Origin: Sphingomonadaceae bacterium
Lineage (GTDB): Bacteria; Pseudomonadota; Alphaproteobacteria; Sphingomonadales; Sphingomonadaceae
Assembly (NCBI GenBank): GCA_009923795.1
Contig: RFSU01000109.1
Location: 1-8,010 of the forward strand
Direction of reading: 5' to 3'
Length of the DNA: 8,010 bases
A model generated the notes under the pieces. It was not told the DNA's origin and ran no database searches. It saw only the letters and a list, made by a program, of their open reading frames with translations. Both the position numbers and the translations under genes were made by a program. Below are positions 1 through 6,749 of the stretch, piece by piece. Each line of letters opens with the position of its first letter. Within the stretch, counting starts at the first letter, position 1.

Positions 1-121
1 GCTCGTCACGCCTTCCTCTCCTCATCCACTTGCGACCACCATTGCAGAGGTGGGCAGCGGTCAACCTATCAAAGGAAAGGGGCGGGGCCGTGCGGAGTCC
101 ATGACTATCCTCTGCGACAAC

Positions 122-127
122 AAAGGA
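122..127 (+). promoter_or_regulatory. ribosome binding site of the SnoaL-like gene
   Basis: AAAGGA lies 6 bases before ATG 134. It decides the start in favour of 134 over the possible upstream GTG at 50, which would add 28 residues of low-complexity, basic sequence untypical of the family. Confidence 0.55.
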
Positions 128-133
128 TGCAGG

Positions 134-520
134 ATGAGCCAGGCAGTCACTAACAAGCAAATTGTCCGCCGGTTTTTGGGCGCGGTGGAAGCTGGCGATA
201 TCGCGACGATAGAGGCGTTGCAGGCACCCGATTGTACCTGGTGGGTAATCGGCGGCGGTGACATGTCACGCGAAGCCTATACCGACGCCGTCAAGGGCAT
301 GCTGCTGACGGCTAATCCCCGATCTGTCAAAATCATCGGGATCATCGCCGAAGGCGATACAGTTGCCGCAGAAGTCCGTTCTGAAATGCATTTCGGTGAC
401 CGGGTGTACGCCAATGAATATCATGATTTGTTTGTGCTGAAGAATGGGCAGATCATCCATGGCCGCGAATATTTTGACACCGGTAAAGTAGCGGCCTTTT
501 TCGGCGGGCAGGAGGGTTGA
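134..520 (+). CDS. SnoaL-like NTF2-fold protein
   Basis: A 128-residue protein of the SnoaL / ketosteroid-isomerase-like NTF2 superfamily, small cone-shaped alpha+beta enzymes that isomerise, cyclise or hydrate hydrophobic substrates. An N-terminal helix (residues 7-30) is followed by a WW pair at 36-37 and the family's closing strand with REYFDT at 111-116. Compared with the epoxide-hydrolase-like gene just downstream, the positions of the catalytic Arg and Asp are V81 and S83, so it is unlikely to be an epoxide hydrolase; only the final acidic residue D115 is kept. The frame is open upstream to the window edge, with a possible GTG at 50, but ATG 134 is preferred: AAAGGA lies 6 bases before it and the family's usual N-terminus begins there. 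Its stop is 3 bases from the next start, so the two are cotranscribed. Bases 1-133 hold no gene or promoter I can support. Family confident, reaction unknown. Confidence 0.8.
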   Translation: MSQAVTNKQIVRRFLGAVEAGDIATIEALQAPDCTWWVIGGGDMSREAYTDAVKGMLLTANPRSVKIIGIIAEGDTVAAEVRSEMHFGDRVYANEYHDLFVLKNGQIIHGREYFDTGKVAAFFGGQEG

Positions 521-523
521 TCC

Positions 524-946
524 ATGAACCTCGAACAGATTGTCCGCGACTTTCTCGCGCTTTTCCATACCAGCTCGCTGGATGTGATCGTGCTTCGATC
601 CATGCTGGCAGATGACGCCCGCTATCAGCCGATCGTGCCGATTGCGCCGGTCCGCCATGGCGCAGATGCAATTTGCGGGGAGATGGAGCGGCAATACAAG
701 CTGTATGACGAATGCGCATGTGACATTCTGCACATCGCGGTCAACGGCAATACGGTGTTCACTGAGCGCGTTGATACGGTGCGCCAGTTGGCCAATGGTC
801 ATAAGACGACGACCAACGTCGTCGGCGTGTTCGATCTGGACTTGAGCGGCAAGATCATTTGGTGGCGCGAATACTGGGATGGTCTCGATTGCGCAGGCCA
901 GCTTGGCATTGATGACAAGGCGATGCGCGCCATCATGTGCGCGTGA
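524..946 (+). CDS. limonene-1,2-epoxide hydrolase-like protein
   Basis: A 140-residue protein resembling limonene-1,2-epoxide hydrolase (LEH), which opens epoxides by direct water attack using an Asp-Arg-Asp triad in a hydrophobic NTF2-fold pocket. The motif TERVD at 80-84 supplies R82 and D84, and WREYWD at 114-119 supplies D119; these match Arg99, Asp101 and Asp132 of Rhodococcus LEH. Of the two other residues that hold the attacking water, the Tyr is kept (Y34) but the Asn position is P36, so water positioning may differ and the natural reaction could be another hydration or an isomerisation. Length is about that of the family. GGAGG at 511-515 lies 8 bases before ATG 524, inside the end of the preceding gene, 3 bases after whose stop it starts. 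The FAD dehydrogenase follows 12 bases downstream. Family assignment is good; substrate unknown. Confidence 0.85.
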   Translation: MNLEQIVRDFLALFHTSSLDVIVLRSMLADDARYQPIVPIAPVRHGADAICGEMERQYKLYDECACDILHIAVNGNTVFTERVDTVRQLANGHKTTTNVVGVFDLDLSGKIIWWREYWDGLDCAGQLGIDDKAMRAIMCA

Positions 947-958
947 GGGGGACTGAAA

Positions 959-2620
959 ATGCACTATGATGTCGTGGTGATAGGCTCAGGCGCAGCCGGG
1001 CTGACGGCGGCGCTGGTTGCCGCAAAAGCGGGCAATAAGGTCGCTGTCCTGGAAAAGGCACCGCAATTTGGCGGGACGACGGCGATCTCGGGCGGCGGGA
1101 TATGGGTGCCGGGTAGCCCGCAAGCCAAGGCTGCGGGCGTGCAGGACAGCCTTGAGATGGCGCGGGACTATGTCTTGGGCGTTGTCGGCAACCGTGCGGA
1201 ACGCGCATTGATCGAGGCTTATCTGCACAAGGGCCCGGAAATGGTGGCGTGGCTTGAAAGCAACAGCCATGTCGATTTCCTGATTTCACCTCCGTCGAGT
1301 GACTGGTATCCCGAAGTTCCCGGCGCGGTGGATTTCGGACGGCTTCTGTCCCCGACCGAATATGATGGCAAAAAGCTCGGCAAGGATTTTGACCGATTGC
1401 AAAAGCCGCGCCAGGAATTCAATGCGCCCGGCGGCATGATGATCGATCTGTTCGATCTGGAATACATCAACCGTTTGCCGGCACCTAGCGCGCTTTGGCA
1501 CATGGCCAAAATCGCCATCCGTTTCGCGCTGGACAAACCAAAATTTGGTCGTGGTTCTCGACTGACGATGGGCAATGCGCTCATCGGGCGGCTGCTTCAT
1601 TCCGCCATTGATGCTGGAATTGACTTGTTTGAGGAGACGCCGCTTGAAGGTCTTCTCACAGCCGATGGCAAGGTCACCGGCGTGCGTGCGACGCTGAAGG
1701 GCGCTTCAACGGAAATCAGCGCTGCTAAAGGTGTTCTGCTGGCGTCAGGCGGTTTTTCGGCCAATGCGGAGATGCGCAAAGCCTATATCCCCTATGCAGA
1801 GCAACATGTTTCCATCCTGCCTTATGCCAATACCGGGGACGGGATTGCGGCCGCAACGGCAACAGGCGCTGTGATGGGCGAGGACAACCACGTCAATGCC
1901 GTCTGGGCTGTAGTGTCGAAGCGCACCCGCGCCGATGGCTATGTTGAACGCTATGCCCATTTGATCGACATGTCGAAACCTGGCTGCATTGCCGTTAACA
2001 ACGCTGGCCAACGCTTCGGGAATGAAGCGAGTGTCCATTTTGTCGAAGCGATGCACGCGACGGGCACTGTCCCTGCGCACATCATCGCCAATGCAAAGTT
2101 CGTGAAGAAATATGGCATGGGGTTGGTGTTGCCCGGCGGTGGCAAGATCAAGGAAATGGTTGCCTGCGGCTATATGAAGACGGGCAAGACCCTCGCCGAA
2201 CTTGCTTCGGCGATAGGCGTTGATGCCGCCGGGTTGGAAGCGACGGCCCTTAAGGTTAACGTGGACGCCGCCGCGGGCAAGGACAGCCAGTTTGGCAAGG
2301 GCGACACGCAAATAGACATTGAAATCGGCGATCCCAAGCATTCGCCCAATGCCTGCTTCGGGCCTCTGGGCGAGGGCCCATATTATGCCGTGGAGATTTT
2401 CCCAGGCGACGGTTCAACCACCGTGGGCGTCAAAATCGACGATCAGTGCCGCGTGATCGGGCAGGATGGCTCGCCGATTGGGGGCCTGTGGGCGGCTGGG
2501 CTGGACGCCAATTCAATCTGGCAGGGTAAATCACCAGCGCACGGCTGCAATGTCGGCCCGGCAATGGTGACAGGCTACATCGCGGGCAAGAGCTTGGCAG
2601 GGCCTGATCCGTCAACTTAA
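959..2620 (+). CDS. FAD-dependent dehydrogenase (KstD / fumarate-reductase flavoprotein-like)
   Basis: A 553-residue flavoprotein of the FAD_binding_2 superfamily, which includes 3-ketosteroid delta1-dehydrogenases, urocanate reductases and fumarate reductase flavoproteins; members remove or add hydrogens across a C-C bond next to a carbonyl. The N-terminus is a Rossmann ADP-binding beta-alpha-beta unit (IGSGAAG, residues 8-14, ending in the acidic E32), followed by the GGTTAISGG FAD loop at 38-46. The C-terminal part has PYYAVEIFPGDGSTT from residue 474, including Y475 and Y476 in the place of the PYYA/PFYA segment that carries a catalytic Tyr in KstD, and the terminal FAD-binding segment around LWAAGLDANS. 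Length fits KstD relatives. No signal peptide or heme domain, so it is cytoplasmic. The start is preceded by GAGGGGGA, 6 bases upstream. Last gene of the plus-strand set. Delta1- or delta4-type dehydrogenation of a ketone ring is plausible, but the exact reaction is not determined. Confidence 0.85.
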   Translation: MHYDVVVIGSGAAGLTAALVAAKAGNKVAVLEKAPQFGGTTAISGGGIWVPGSPQAKAAGVQDSLEMARDYVLGVVGNRAERALIEAYLHKGPEMVAWLESNSHVDFLISPPSSDWYPEVPGAVDFGRLLSPTEYDGKKLGKDFDRLQKPRQEFNAPGGMMIDLFDLEYINRLPAPSALWHMAKIAIRFALDKPKFGRGSRLTMGNALIGRLLHSAIDAGIDLFEETPLEGLLTADGKVTGVRATLKGASTEISAAKGVLLASGGFSANAEMRKAYIPYAEQHVSILPYANTGDGIAAATATGAVMGEDNHVNAVWAVVSKRTRADGYVERYAHLIDMSKPGCIAVNNAGQRFGNEASVHFVEAMHATGTVPAHIIANAKFVKKYGMGLVLPGGGKIKEMVACGYMKTGKTLAELASAIGVDAAGLEATALKVNVDAAAGKDSQFGKGDTQIDIEIGDPKHSPNACFGPLGEGPYYAVEIFPGDGSTTVGVKIDDQCRVIGQDGSPIGGLWAAGLDANSIWQGKSPAHGCNVGPAMVTGYIAGKSLAGPDPST

Positions 2621-2656
2621 ATCGCGTTTGGAATGACGGATGAGGAGCTGCCGGCC

Positions 2657-3718
2657 TTATCCGGCCTGCCGCCTTTTCGCTTCCGCGACCATGGCATAGA
2701 GCCCTTGGTTGTAGCTCGTCAGCTGTTCCATGCTGAGGTTACGATAAGGCGTCATTGGGCAGAGTGAATCGACGACGTCCCAGAAGGGCTCGATCTTTTC
2801 CAGCACTTCATCCACCGGCCCACATTTGACGAACGCTTCGACCATTTCGTCGCTGACCTTGTCGATCACGCCGGAAGGATCACCATGGTCGCCTGCGGCT
2901 AACTGGCAATCGCGGGCCATGTCGCCAAATCCAATGGCATCGAAGAACGGCTCATATTCCTTGTAACCGGCATAGCCCGCAACAGTCGCGCGGCTGTCGT
3001 TGATCGCCTGCTGCTTATCGTCATTGATGGCGATCCACGGCCAGGCGTTGACCTCAACATCAGTCCGCTTGCGGCCAAAACGAGCCAGCTCGGCTTCGAT
3101 GAAGGGCTTTTTCTGGACTGTGTAATCCACGGTCCACAGCGCATGGACCATCAGCCCGTCGCTGATTTCGAGCGCCATGCTGGTCAGCTTATCCTTAAGA
3201 GCTGCGATCCAGATCGGGATGGCTTCGCGTACGGGCGGCGCCGTCAGCATCATTTCAGTCCATTCGGCGTTGAAATACTCGCCATGGATCGGCTCCATGC
3301 CTTTGTGCGCATTGGCGTTCACATAGCGCACGACCTTCACCACTTCACGCAAATGGGTCAGCAGCTTGCGTTTGGGTTCGCCATAAATGCCGACGATCGC
3401 GCTATGCAGCGAGGTGCCAAGGCCAAGAACAAAACGCCCCTTGCTGATCGTATCCAGTTCCATCGCAGCAAAGGCGGTTTCCACAGGGCTGCGCGTGCCT
3501 GCGACAGCGATGCCAGTGGAGACTTTGAGCGTATCAGTCATCGCTGCAACTGCGGCCATCGGCACGAAGGGCGGTCCGTAAATCTGAAGCGAGAAGCAGC
3601 CTTCAAAGCCAACGGCCTCCATCTGCTTGGCAATGCCGCCCATGACGGGCGCCGGCAGGATGGGCATCACCCCCCACCAGCGACGGTCTTCTCCAACGGC
3701 GTTGGTCAATTTGGTCAT
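2657..3718 (-). CDS. LLM-class (luciferase-like) oxidoreductase, paralogue 1
   Basis: A 353-residue TIM-barrel protein of the luciferase-like monooxygenase family, whose members use FMN or F420. The hallmark core runs from VSTGIAVAGTRSP (67-78) to GRFVLGLGTS (94-103), followed by the helix that begins THLREVV at 121 and the strand AIPIWIAAL at 166-174. It is a clear paralogue of the product encoded at 6747-5725: both share the pattern TRSP-x-ETA, a GR-x-VLGLG-x-S segment, an EAIGFG/DAIGFG segment near residue 260 and a DEMV segment. It resembles the F420-dependent subfamily TIGR03617 as I remember it, but cofactor cannot be told from sequence alone. ATG 3718 overlaps the stop of the upstream Rieske-family gene by 4 bases (ATGA), so translation is coupled. 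Last gene of the minus-strand operon, ending 36 bases from the convergent FAD gene. Probably oxidises an intermediate made by the neighbouring oxygenase. Confidence 0.87.
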   Translation of the reverse strand: MTKLTNAVGEDRRWWGVMPILPAPVMGGIAKQMEAVGFEGCFSLQIYGPPFVPMAAVAAMTDTLKVSTGIAVAGTRSPVETAFAAMELDTISKGRFVLGLGTSLHSAIVGIYGEPKRKLLTHLREVVKVVRYVNANAHKGMEPIHGEYFNAEWTEMMLTAPPVREAIPIWIAALKDKLTSMALEISDGLMVHALWTVDYTVQKKPFIEAELARFGRKRTDVEVNAWPWIAINDDKQQAINDSRATVAGYAGYKEYEPFFDAIGFGDMARDCQLAAGDHGDPSGVIDKVSDEMVEAFVKCGPVDEVLEKIEPFWDVVDSLCPMTPYRNLSMEQLTSYNQGLYAMVAEAKRRQAG

Positions 3719-4779
3719 TTTCCGTCATATCCTATGATGTCGCTGCAATCGGCGCTGACGTTATCGCGGTAAGAAAAGTCACCGTGCGCCTGTCTTTCGG
3801 CCAGTGCCTGCATCAAGACGCGATATTTCTGTCCGGCTTCATCAAGCGGGGAGTGCAGGTCCTTACGTTTTTCTGGGTTCATGTAGCGCGGGCTTTGCGG
3901 GCTCGTCATGTAACTGTCCTGCCGCGATACTTTGTAGCTCGCTTTGGGCATCAGATAGCGGAATGGGTTGGATTTTTTAACATTGGACGTGTTCATCGTA
4001 TAATCCAGCCGGGTCCGGTCCCGCGTCTCGGGGACGCAGGGATGGAAGAGTTGCACATTATCCCCGGGCGAAAAGCGGCCATAAGCAATCGCGGCATGAC
4101 TGCGCAAATAGATGCGTATCACCTGACGCACCTGTTGGACATCATCTTTGACACCGCCAAACCGCTTCATGATCGGGGCGACCGACTTGTTGGTACAACT
4201 GCGCACCATGGTGATGGTTTCGCTGTCGTGGAACACCTCGACAACTTCCTTGTCCATCTTTTCATCGCCCACGACATCGGCATGGAGGAAATCTGCATGG
4301 GTCAGGTCGATGAGGTTTTCGAGGCTCAGCGGCGCACAGCAGTCAAAGCGGACGGTGCCCAGCATATGCTGCGGCAGATTGCCTTCTTCCGGCAGATAAG
4401 GAATGCTCGGCAAATGGACGGGATCGGCATTGGCTGGATTGCCATACCAGCCCCAGACATAGCCGTAGCGTTCGAGCACCGGGTAACGGCCACTCGCGTC
4501 GCTATAGATGCTCTTGCTGCTGCGTTCGCTGTCATTGGGATGGAATTCGCTGGCCACCGCAACGCCGTTTTCGCGCCATAGGTAGAAGGGTTGCGAATAG
4601 ACCGAGCGGCGCACGGGCTTTGCTTCCACGGCAAAACTATGTGCCAAGGGAAACCAAGCGTCCTTCAAGGCAATATCGTGCGGCACCCAGTTGTTGACGG
4701 CTTTCTGGAAATTGGCGGGCTTCATCGCATTTGCCAGAATGTCGTCGTCATGACTGGTCGTCTGAACTGTTTCAAGCAC
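3715..4779 (-). CDS. Rieske-oxygenase-family protein lacking the Rieske cluster, mononuclear iron site intact
   Basis: A 354-residue homologue of single-component-type Rieske oxygenase alpha subunits (VanA-like). The catalytic domain carries ENLIDLTHADFLH at 154-166, matching the mononuclear iron motif D-x2-H-x4-H (D158, H161, H166); RQD at 286-288 is the likely third ligand D288, in the place of the usual ED of the family. The N-terminal domain keeps recognisable Rieske-fold edges (PFYLWRENGVAVA at 64-76 and YPVLERYGYVWGWYGNP at 99-115) but CxH and CxxH are gone: the first cysteine of the whole protein is C147, and the loop that should hold the second ligand pair is shortened. The frame is continuous, so this is not a frameshift. 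Start is GTG, 11 bases after the stop of the Rieske-bearing neighbour, with AGGAG 7 bases before it; its stop overlaps the next start by 4 bases. Probably the oxygen-activating half of a two-protein oxygenase. Confidence 0.9.
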   Translation of the reverse strand: MLETVQTTSHDDDILANAMKPANFQKAVNNWVPHDIALKDAWFPLAHSFAVEAKPVRRSVYSQPFYLWRENGVAVASEFHPNDSERSSKSIYSDASGRYPVLERYGYVWGWYGNPANADPVHLPSIPYLPEEGNLPQHMLGTVRFDCCAPLSLENLIDLTHADFLHADVVGDEKMDKEVVEVFHDSETITMVRSCTNKSVAPIMKRFGGVKDDVQQVRQVIRIYLRSHAAIAYGRFSPGDNVQLFHPCVPETRDRTRLDYTMNTSNVKKSNPFRYLMPKASYKVSRQDSYMTSPQSPRYMNPEKRKDLHSPLDEAGQKYRVLMQALAERQAHGDFSYRDNVSADCSDIIGYDGK

Positions 4780-4786
4780 GGGTCTT

Positions 4787-4791
4787 CTCCT
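4787..4791 (-). promoter_or_regulatory. ribosome binding site fixing the GTG start of the Rieske-less subunit
   Basis: On the minus strand the stop of the Rieske-bearing gene runs straight into the site: TGAGGAG, then 7 bases, then GTG at 4779. This supports GTG over the first internal ATG (residue 19) and implies strong reinitiation, so the two Rieske-family chains are probably made in similar amounts. Confidence 0.65.
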
Positions 4792-5732
4792 CAGGCCGCT
4801 TGCGACGAGGCGGTGCGGCGATCAATGATGCCTTGCCGCAAGGCTTCTGCATGGACGGATACGGAAGGGCGAAGCACGCGTAGCGCCGCACCATCCACCG
4901 CAGATAAAATCTCAAACGGGGCACCGGTCCCCATGACTTTTGCCATGATGCCGGGTCGATGGGAAGCGAGTTTTGCACGCCAGCGGACTTGTGTCACCCC
5001 GCGACTACCGGGCACGGGGGCAAGAATTACGCGCAGCAATTCTTTGAAGTCCGCGTCGCGCACAATGAGCTTGCTCTCGCCGGTTTCCGGTTCGGTCGAA
5101 ATGAGCAGCGATGCAGGGAATTCCGGAATGAACGGCGCGGGCCAGCGCGGGCCGGCCCATTGGCAGTTCCGTTCCATCACCAGACGGCCATTGGCCTCAA
5201 TCAGCTCGGTCGCGAGATAGGGGGTGAAGCGCACGCCCCGGATCGCGATCACGAGCGCAGGGTCATCATAAAGCGCGTTCAGAAATTCGCTGTGCGTTAA
5301 AGAAACCTGTTCCGTCCCCGATAGTGGCAGGGCCGCCGCGATGACAGCAGGCTGGGTCGCCGCCGGATTTTCGGAGATGCGCACGAACCCCCCGCTTTCG
5401 GCCACCGCATAGGATTTCGCGCGATACAGCGGCGGGAATTTCTGCGTGCTTTTGAGGTTGGGAATATCCTTGAGATGCCCTGTCTCGCCCTCATAGGTCC
5501 AGCCATGATAGCCGCACTGGATCATGCCATTGCCCAACACGCACCCGAGTGAGAGCGGCGCGCGGCGATGAGGGCAGCGATCCTCCAGCGCGCGGGCGAC
5601 ACCATCGGCATCGCGCCACAGTACAACGGGCTGATCGCCTAGGTCGACATTGATCGGCTTGGCGTTCGTCACTTCTTCAGATCGAGCGACCGCCCACCAG
5701 AGTGTTTGGGGGTTTGTGTTGGTTTCAGCCAT
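4791..5732 (-). CDS. Rieske-oxygenase-family protein with intact Rieske cluster but lost mononuclear iron site
   Basis: A 313-residue Rieske oxygenase homologue, somewhat short for the VanA-like type. The Rieske domain is textbook: CPH at 53-55, 17 residues, then CGYHGW at 73-78, giving ligands C53, H55, C73, H76 for a [2Fe-2S] cluster. In the C-terminal domain the mononuclear iron motif has decayed: VSLTHSEFLN at 143-152 aligns with D-x2-H-x4-H but has S144 for Asp and N152 for the second His, leaving only H147. No other nearby His can rebuild a 2-His-1-carboxylate triad; D280 may be a remnant of the third ligand. ATG 5732 overlaps the end of the upstream LLM gene by 8 bases. The stop is 11 bases from the start of the partner that has the opposite defect. 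Most likely an electron-transfer subunit that feeds the partner's iron; on its own it should not oxygenate. Confidence 0.9.
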   Translation of the reverse strand: MAETNTNPQTLWWAVARSEEVTNAKPINVDLGDQPVVLWRDADGVARALEDRCPHRRAPLSLGCVLGNGMIQCGYHGWTYEGETGHLKDIPNLKSTQKFPPLYRAKSYAVAESGGFVRISENPAATQPAVIAAALPLSGTEQVSLTHSEFLNALYDDPALVIAIRGVRFTPYLATELIEANGRLVMERNCQWAGPRWPAPFIPEFPASLLISTEPETGESKLIVRDADFKELLRVILAPVPGSRGVTQVRWRAKLASHRPGIMAKVMGTGAPFEILSAVDGAALRVLRPSVSVHAEALRQGIIDRRTASSQAA

Positions 5733-6747
5733 AGAACAGGTCCGCTATGCGCTGCCGGTACAACGCTGCTTTTTCCGGAGCGATCCCGAATTGAGGAACG
5801 ACAGGTGTGATCGAATTGGCGTGAATGGCGCGCTCTGCGACCTGCGCACGTACCGCATCCGCACTGCCCAATATGGTGATGGCAGATACCATTTCGTCGG
5901 GACAGGATTTGGCCATTGCTTCATAATCCTGGACCGCAAAAGCGCCCTGAATGGCCCTGGCCTCGGTCCCAAAGCCGATGGCTTCAAAATAGCGCAGATA
6001 CTGGGGGGATTGCGTGTAAAACGCGATGTTAGCTCGCGCGTCGGCAATGGCTTCGGCGCGATTGTCGTTGATGACAGTGAAAATCATAAGGTTGACGTCC
6101 ACGGCGCTGCGATCTCGTCTGGCTTTGTCCAGCCCAACCTTTAGATGGGCGCCAACGCGGTCACGCAGCCAGGCCGTGGTCCAGAGCGGATGGCCAAGCA
6201 GACCGTCGGCAATCGCGCCAGCCTGTTCGCAGGCCTTCTCAAACACTGCAGGAAGATAAATTGGGATAGCTGGGCGGCGCGCCGGTCGCACCAGCCGGAA
6301 ATGCGAAAGGTCAAGTGTGTGATACTCCCCCTCCAGCCGCTGAAGTTCGCCGCTGTGCCCCTTCGCGACAACTGCCCGGACCTGAGCGACAATTTCGCGC
6401 ATATGCTTGAGCGGCTTGCCATAGCTCATGCCGAAGCTGCCTTCGATCTGGCTTTCGGCGCTAGAGCCTAATCCCAGTACTGCGCGACCATCGCTGATGT
6501 GATCCAGATCGATGGCGGAACATGCCGTTTCCAGCGGGCTGCGCGTGAAGGCAAGGGCTATGCCTGTGCCGAGCCTGATGCGCTTTGTCACCGCAGCGGC
6601 TGCCGCAAGCGTGGTGAACGGCGCACCGAAAATCTGCGGGGCCCACACACCTTCGACACCAGCCGCTTCCCAGCCTTGCACCAAAGGTACAAGTTCGCTT
6701 GCGGGAAGCACTGGCAATTCGGCCCAAACAGGGGGGGGCGCTGCCAA
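5725..6747 (-). CDS. LLM-class (luciferase-like) oxidoreductase, paralogue 2
   Basis: A 340-residue luciferase-like TIM-barrel protein, paralogous to the one at 3718-2657. Hallmarks are LGTGIALAFTRSP (59-71), the GRAVLGLGSS segment (87-96), KHMREIV (114-120), AIPIYLPAV (160-168) and YFEAIGFG (253-260). The family uses FMN or F420 to oxidise hydrophobic or carbonyl substrates. No ATG fits near the N-terminus; TTG 6747 is chosen because it lies 2 bases after the stop of the preceding epoxide-hydrolase-like gene, has GAAAGG 9 bases upstream, and gives a protein only about 7 residues shorter at the front than its paralogue. An in-frame stop lies just upstream at 6768-6766. Codons 4-6 consist of a run of eight C. 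Its last codons overlap the start of the Rieske-bearing gene by 8 bases. Cofactor and substrate unknown. Confidence 0.85.
   Translation of the reverse strand: MAAPPPVWAELPVLPASELVPLVQGWEAAGVEGVWAPQIFGAPFTTLAAAAAVTKRIRLGTGIALAFTRSPLETACSAIDLDHISDGRAVLGLGSSAESQIEGSFGMSYGKPLKHMREIVAQVRAVVAKGHSGELQRLEGEYHTLDLSHFRLVRPARRPAIPIYLPAVFEKACEQAGAIADGLLGHPLWTTAWLRDRVGAHLKVGLDKARRDRSAVDVNLMIFTVINDNRAEAIADARANIAFYTQSPQYLRYFEAIGFGTEARAIQGAFAVQDYEAMAKSCPDEMVSAITILGSADAVRAQVAERAIHANSITPVVPQFGIAPEKAALYRQRIADLFYG
6731..6738. repeat. mononucleotide tract of eight G (eight C on the coding strand)
   Basis: Eight identical bases fall in codons 4-6 of the LLM paralogue 2 gene, encoding three prolines. Such runs are prone to slippage in replication and to sequencing error; a change of one base would disconnect the TTG start from the rest of the gene. 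Confidence 0.9.
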
Positions 6748-6749
6748 AG

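Noticed and set aside
1..133. Upstream coding or promoter region before the SnoaL-like gene
   Set aside because: All three plus-strand frames are partly open here because the stretch is short, but none gives a recognisable protein end, and no convincing -35/-10 pair is visible.
266..964. Long open frame of 232 codons on the minus strand opposite the SnoaL-like and epoxide-hydrolase-like genes
   Set aside because: Antisense shadow spanning two well-supported genes and their junction; the product matches no family I know.
1745..2341. Open frame of 198 codons on the minus strand inside the FAD dehydrogenase gene
   Set aside because: Antisense shadow in a high-GC gene; the plus-strand flavoprotein is continuous with conserved FAD motifs.
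2650..2665. GCCGG-6-CCGGC inverted repeat at the junction of the convergent gene sets, as a terminator
   Set aside because: The stem is only 5 bp, overlaps the end of the LLM paralogue 1 coding sequence and has no T-run on either strand. It also reads as a short direct repeat (CCGGCCT twice). Too weak to call.
3784..4581. Long open frame of 265 codons on the plus strand opposite the Rieske-less gene
   Set aside because: Shadow of the conserved minus-strand gene; the translation shows no recognisable family and the true gene has clear iron-site motifs and a good ribosome binding site.
4326..4634. Possibility that the missing Rieske ligands of the 4779-3715 gene are hidden by a frameshift
   Set aside because: I read the alternative frame in this stretch and it contains no CPH or CxYHGW segment, and the fold edges on both sides stay in the same frame, so a true loop loss is more likely.
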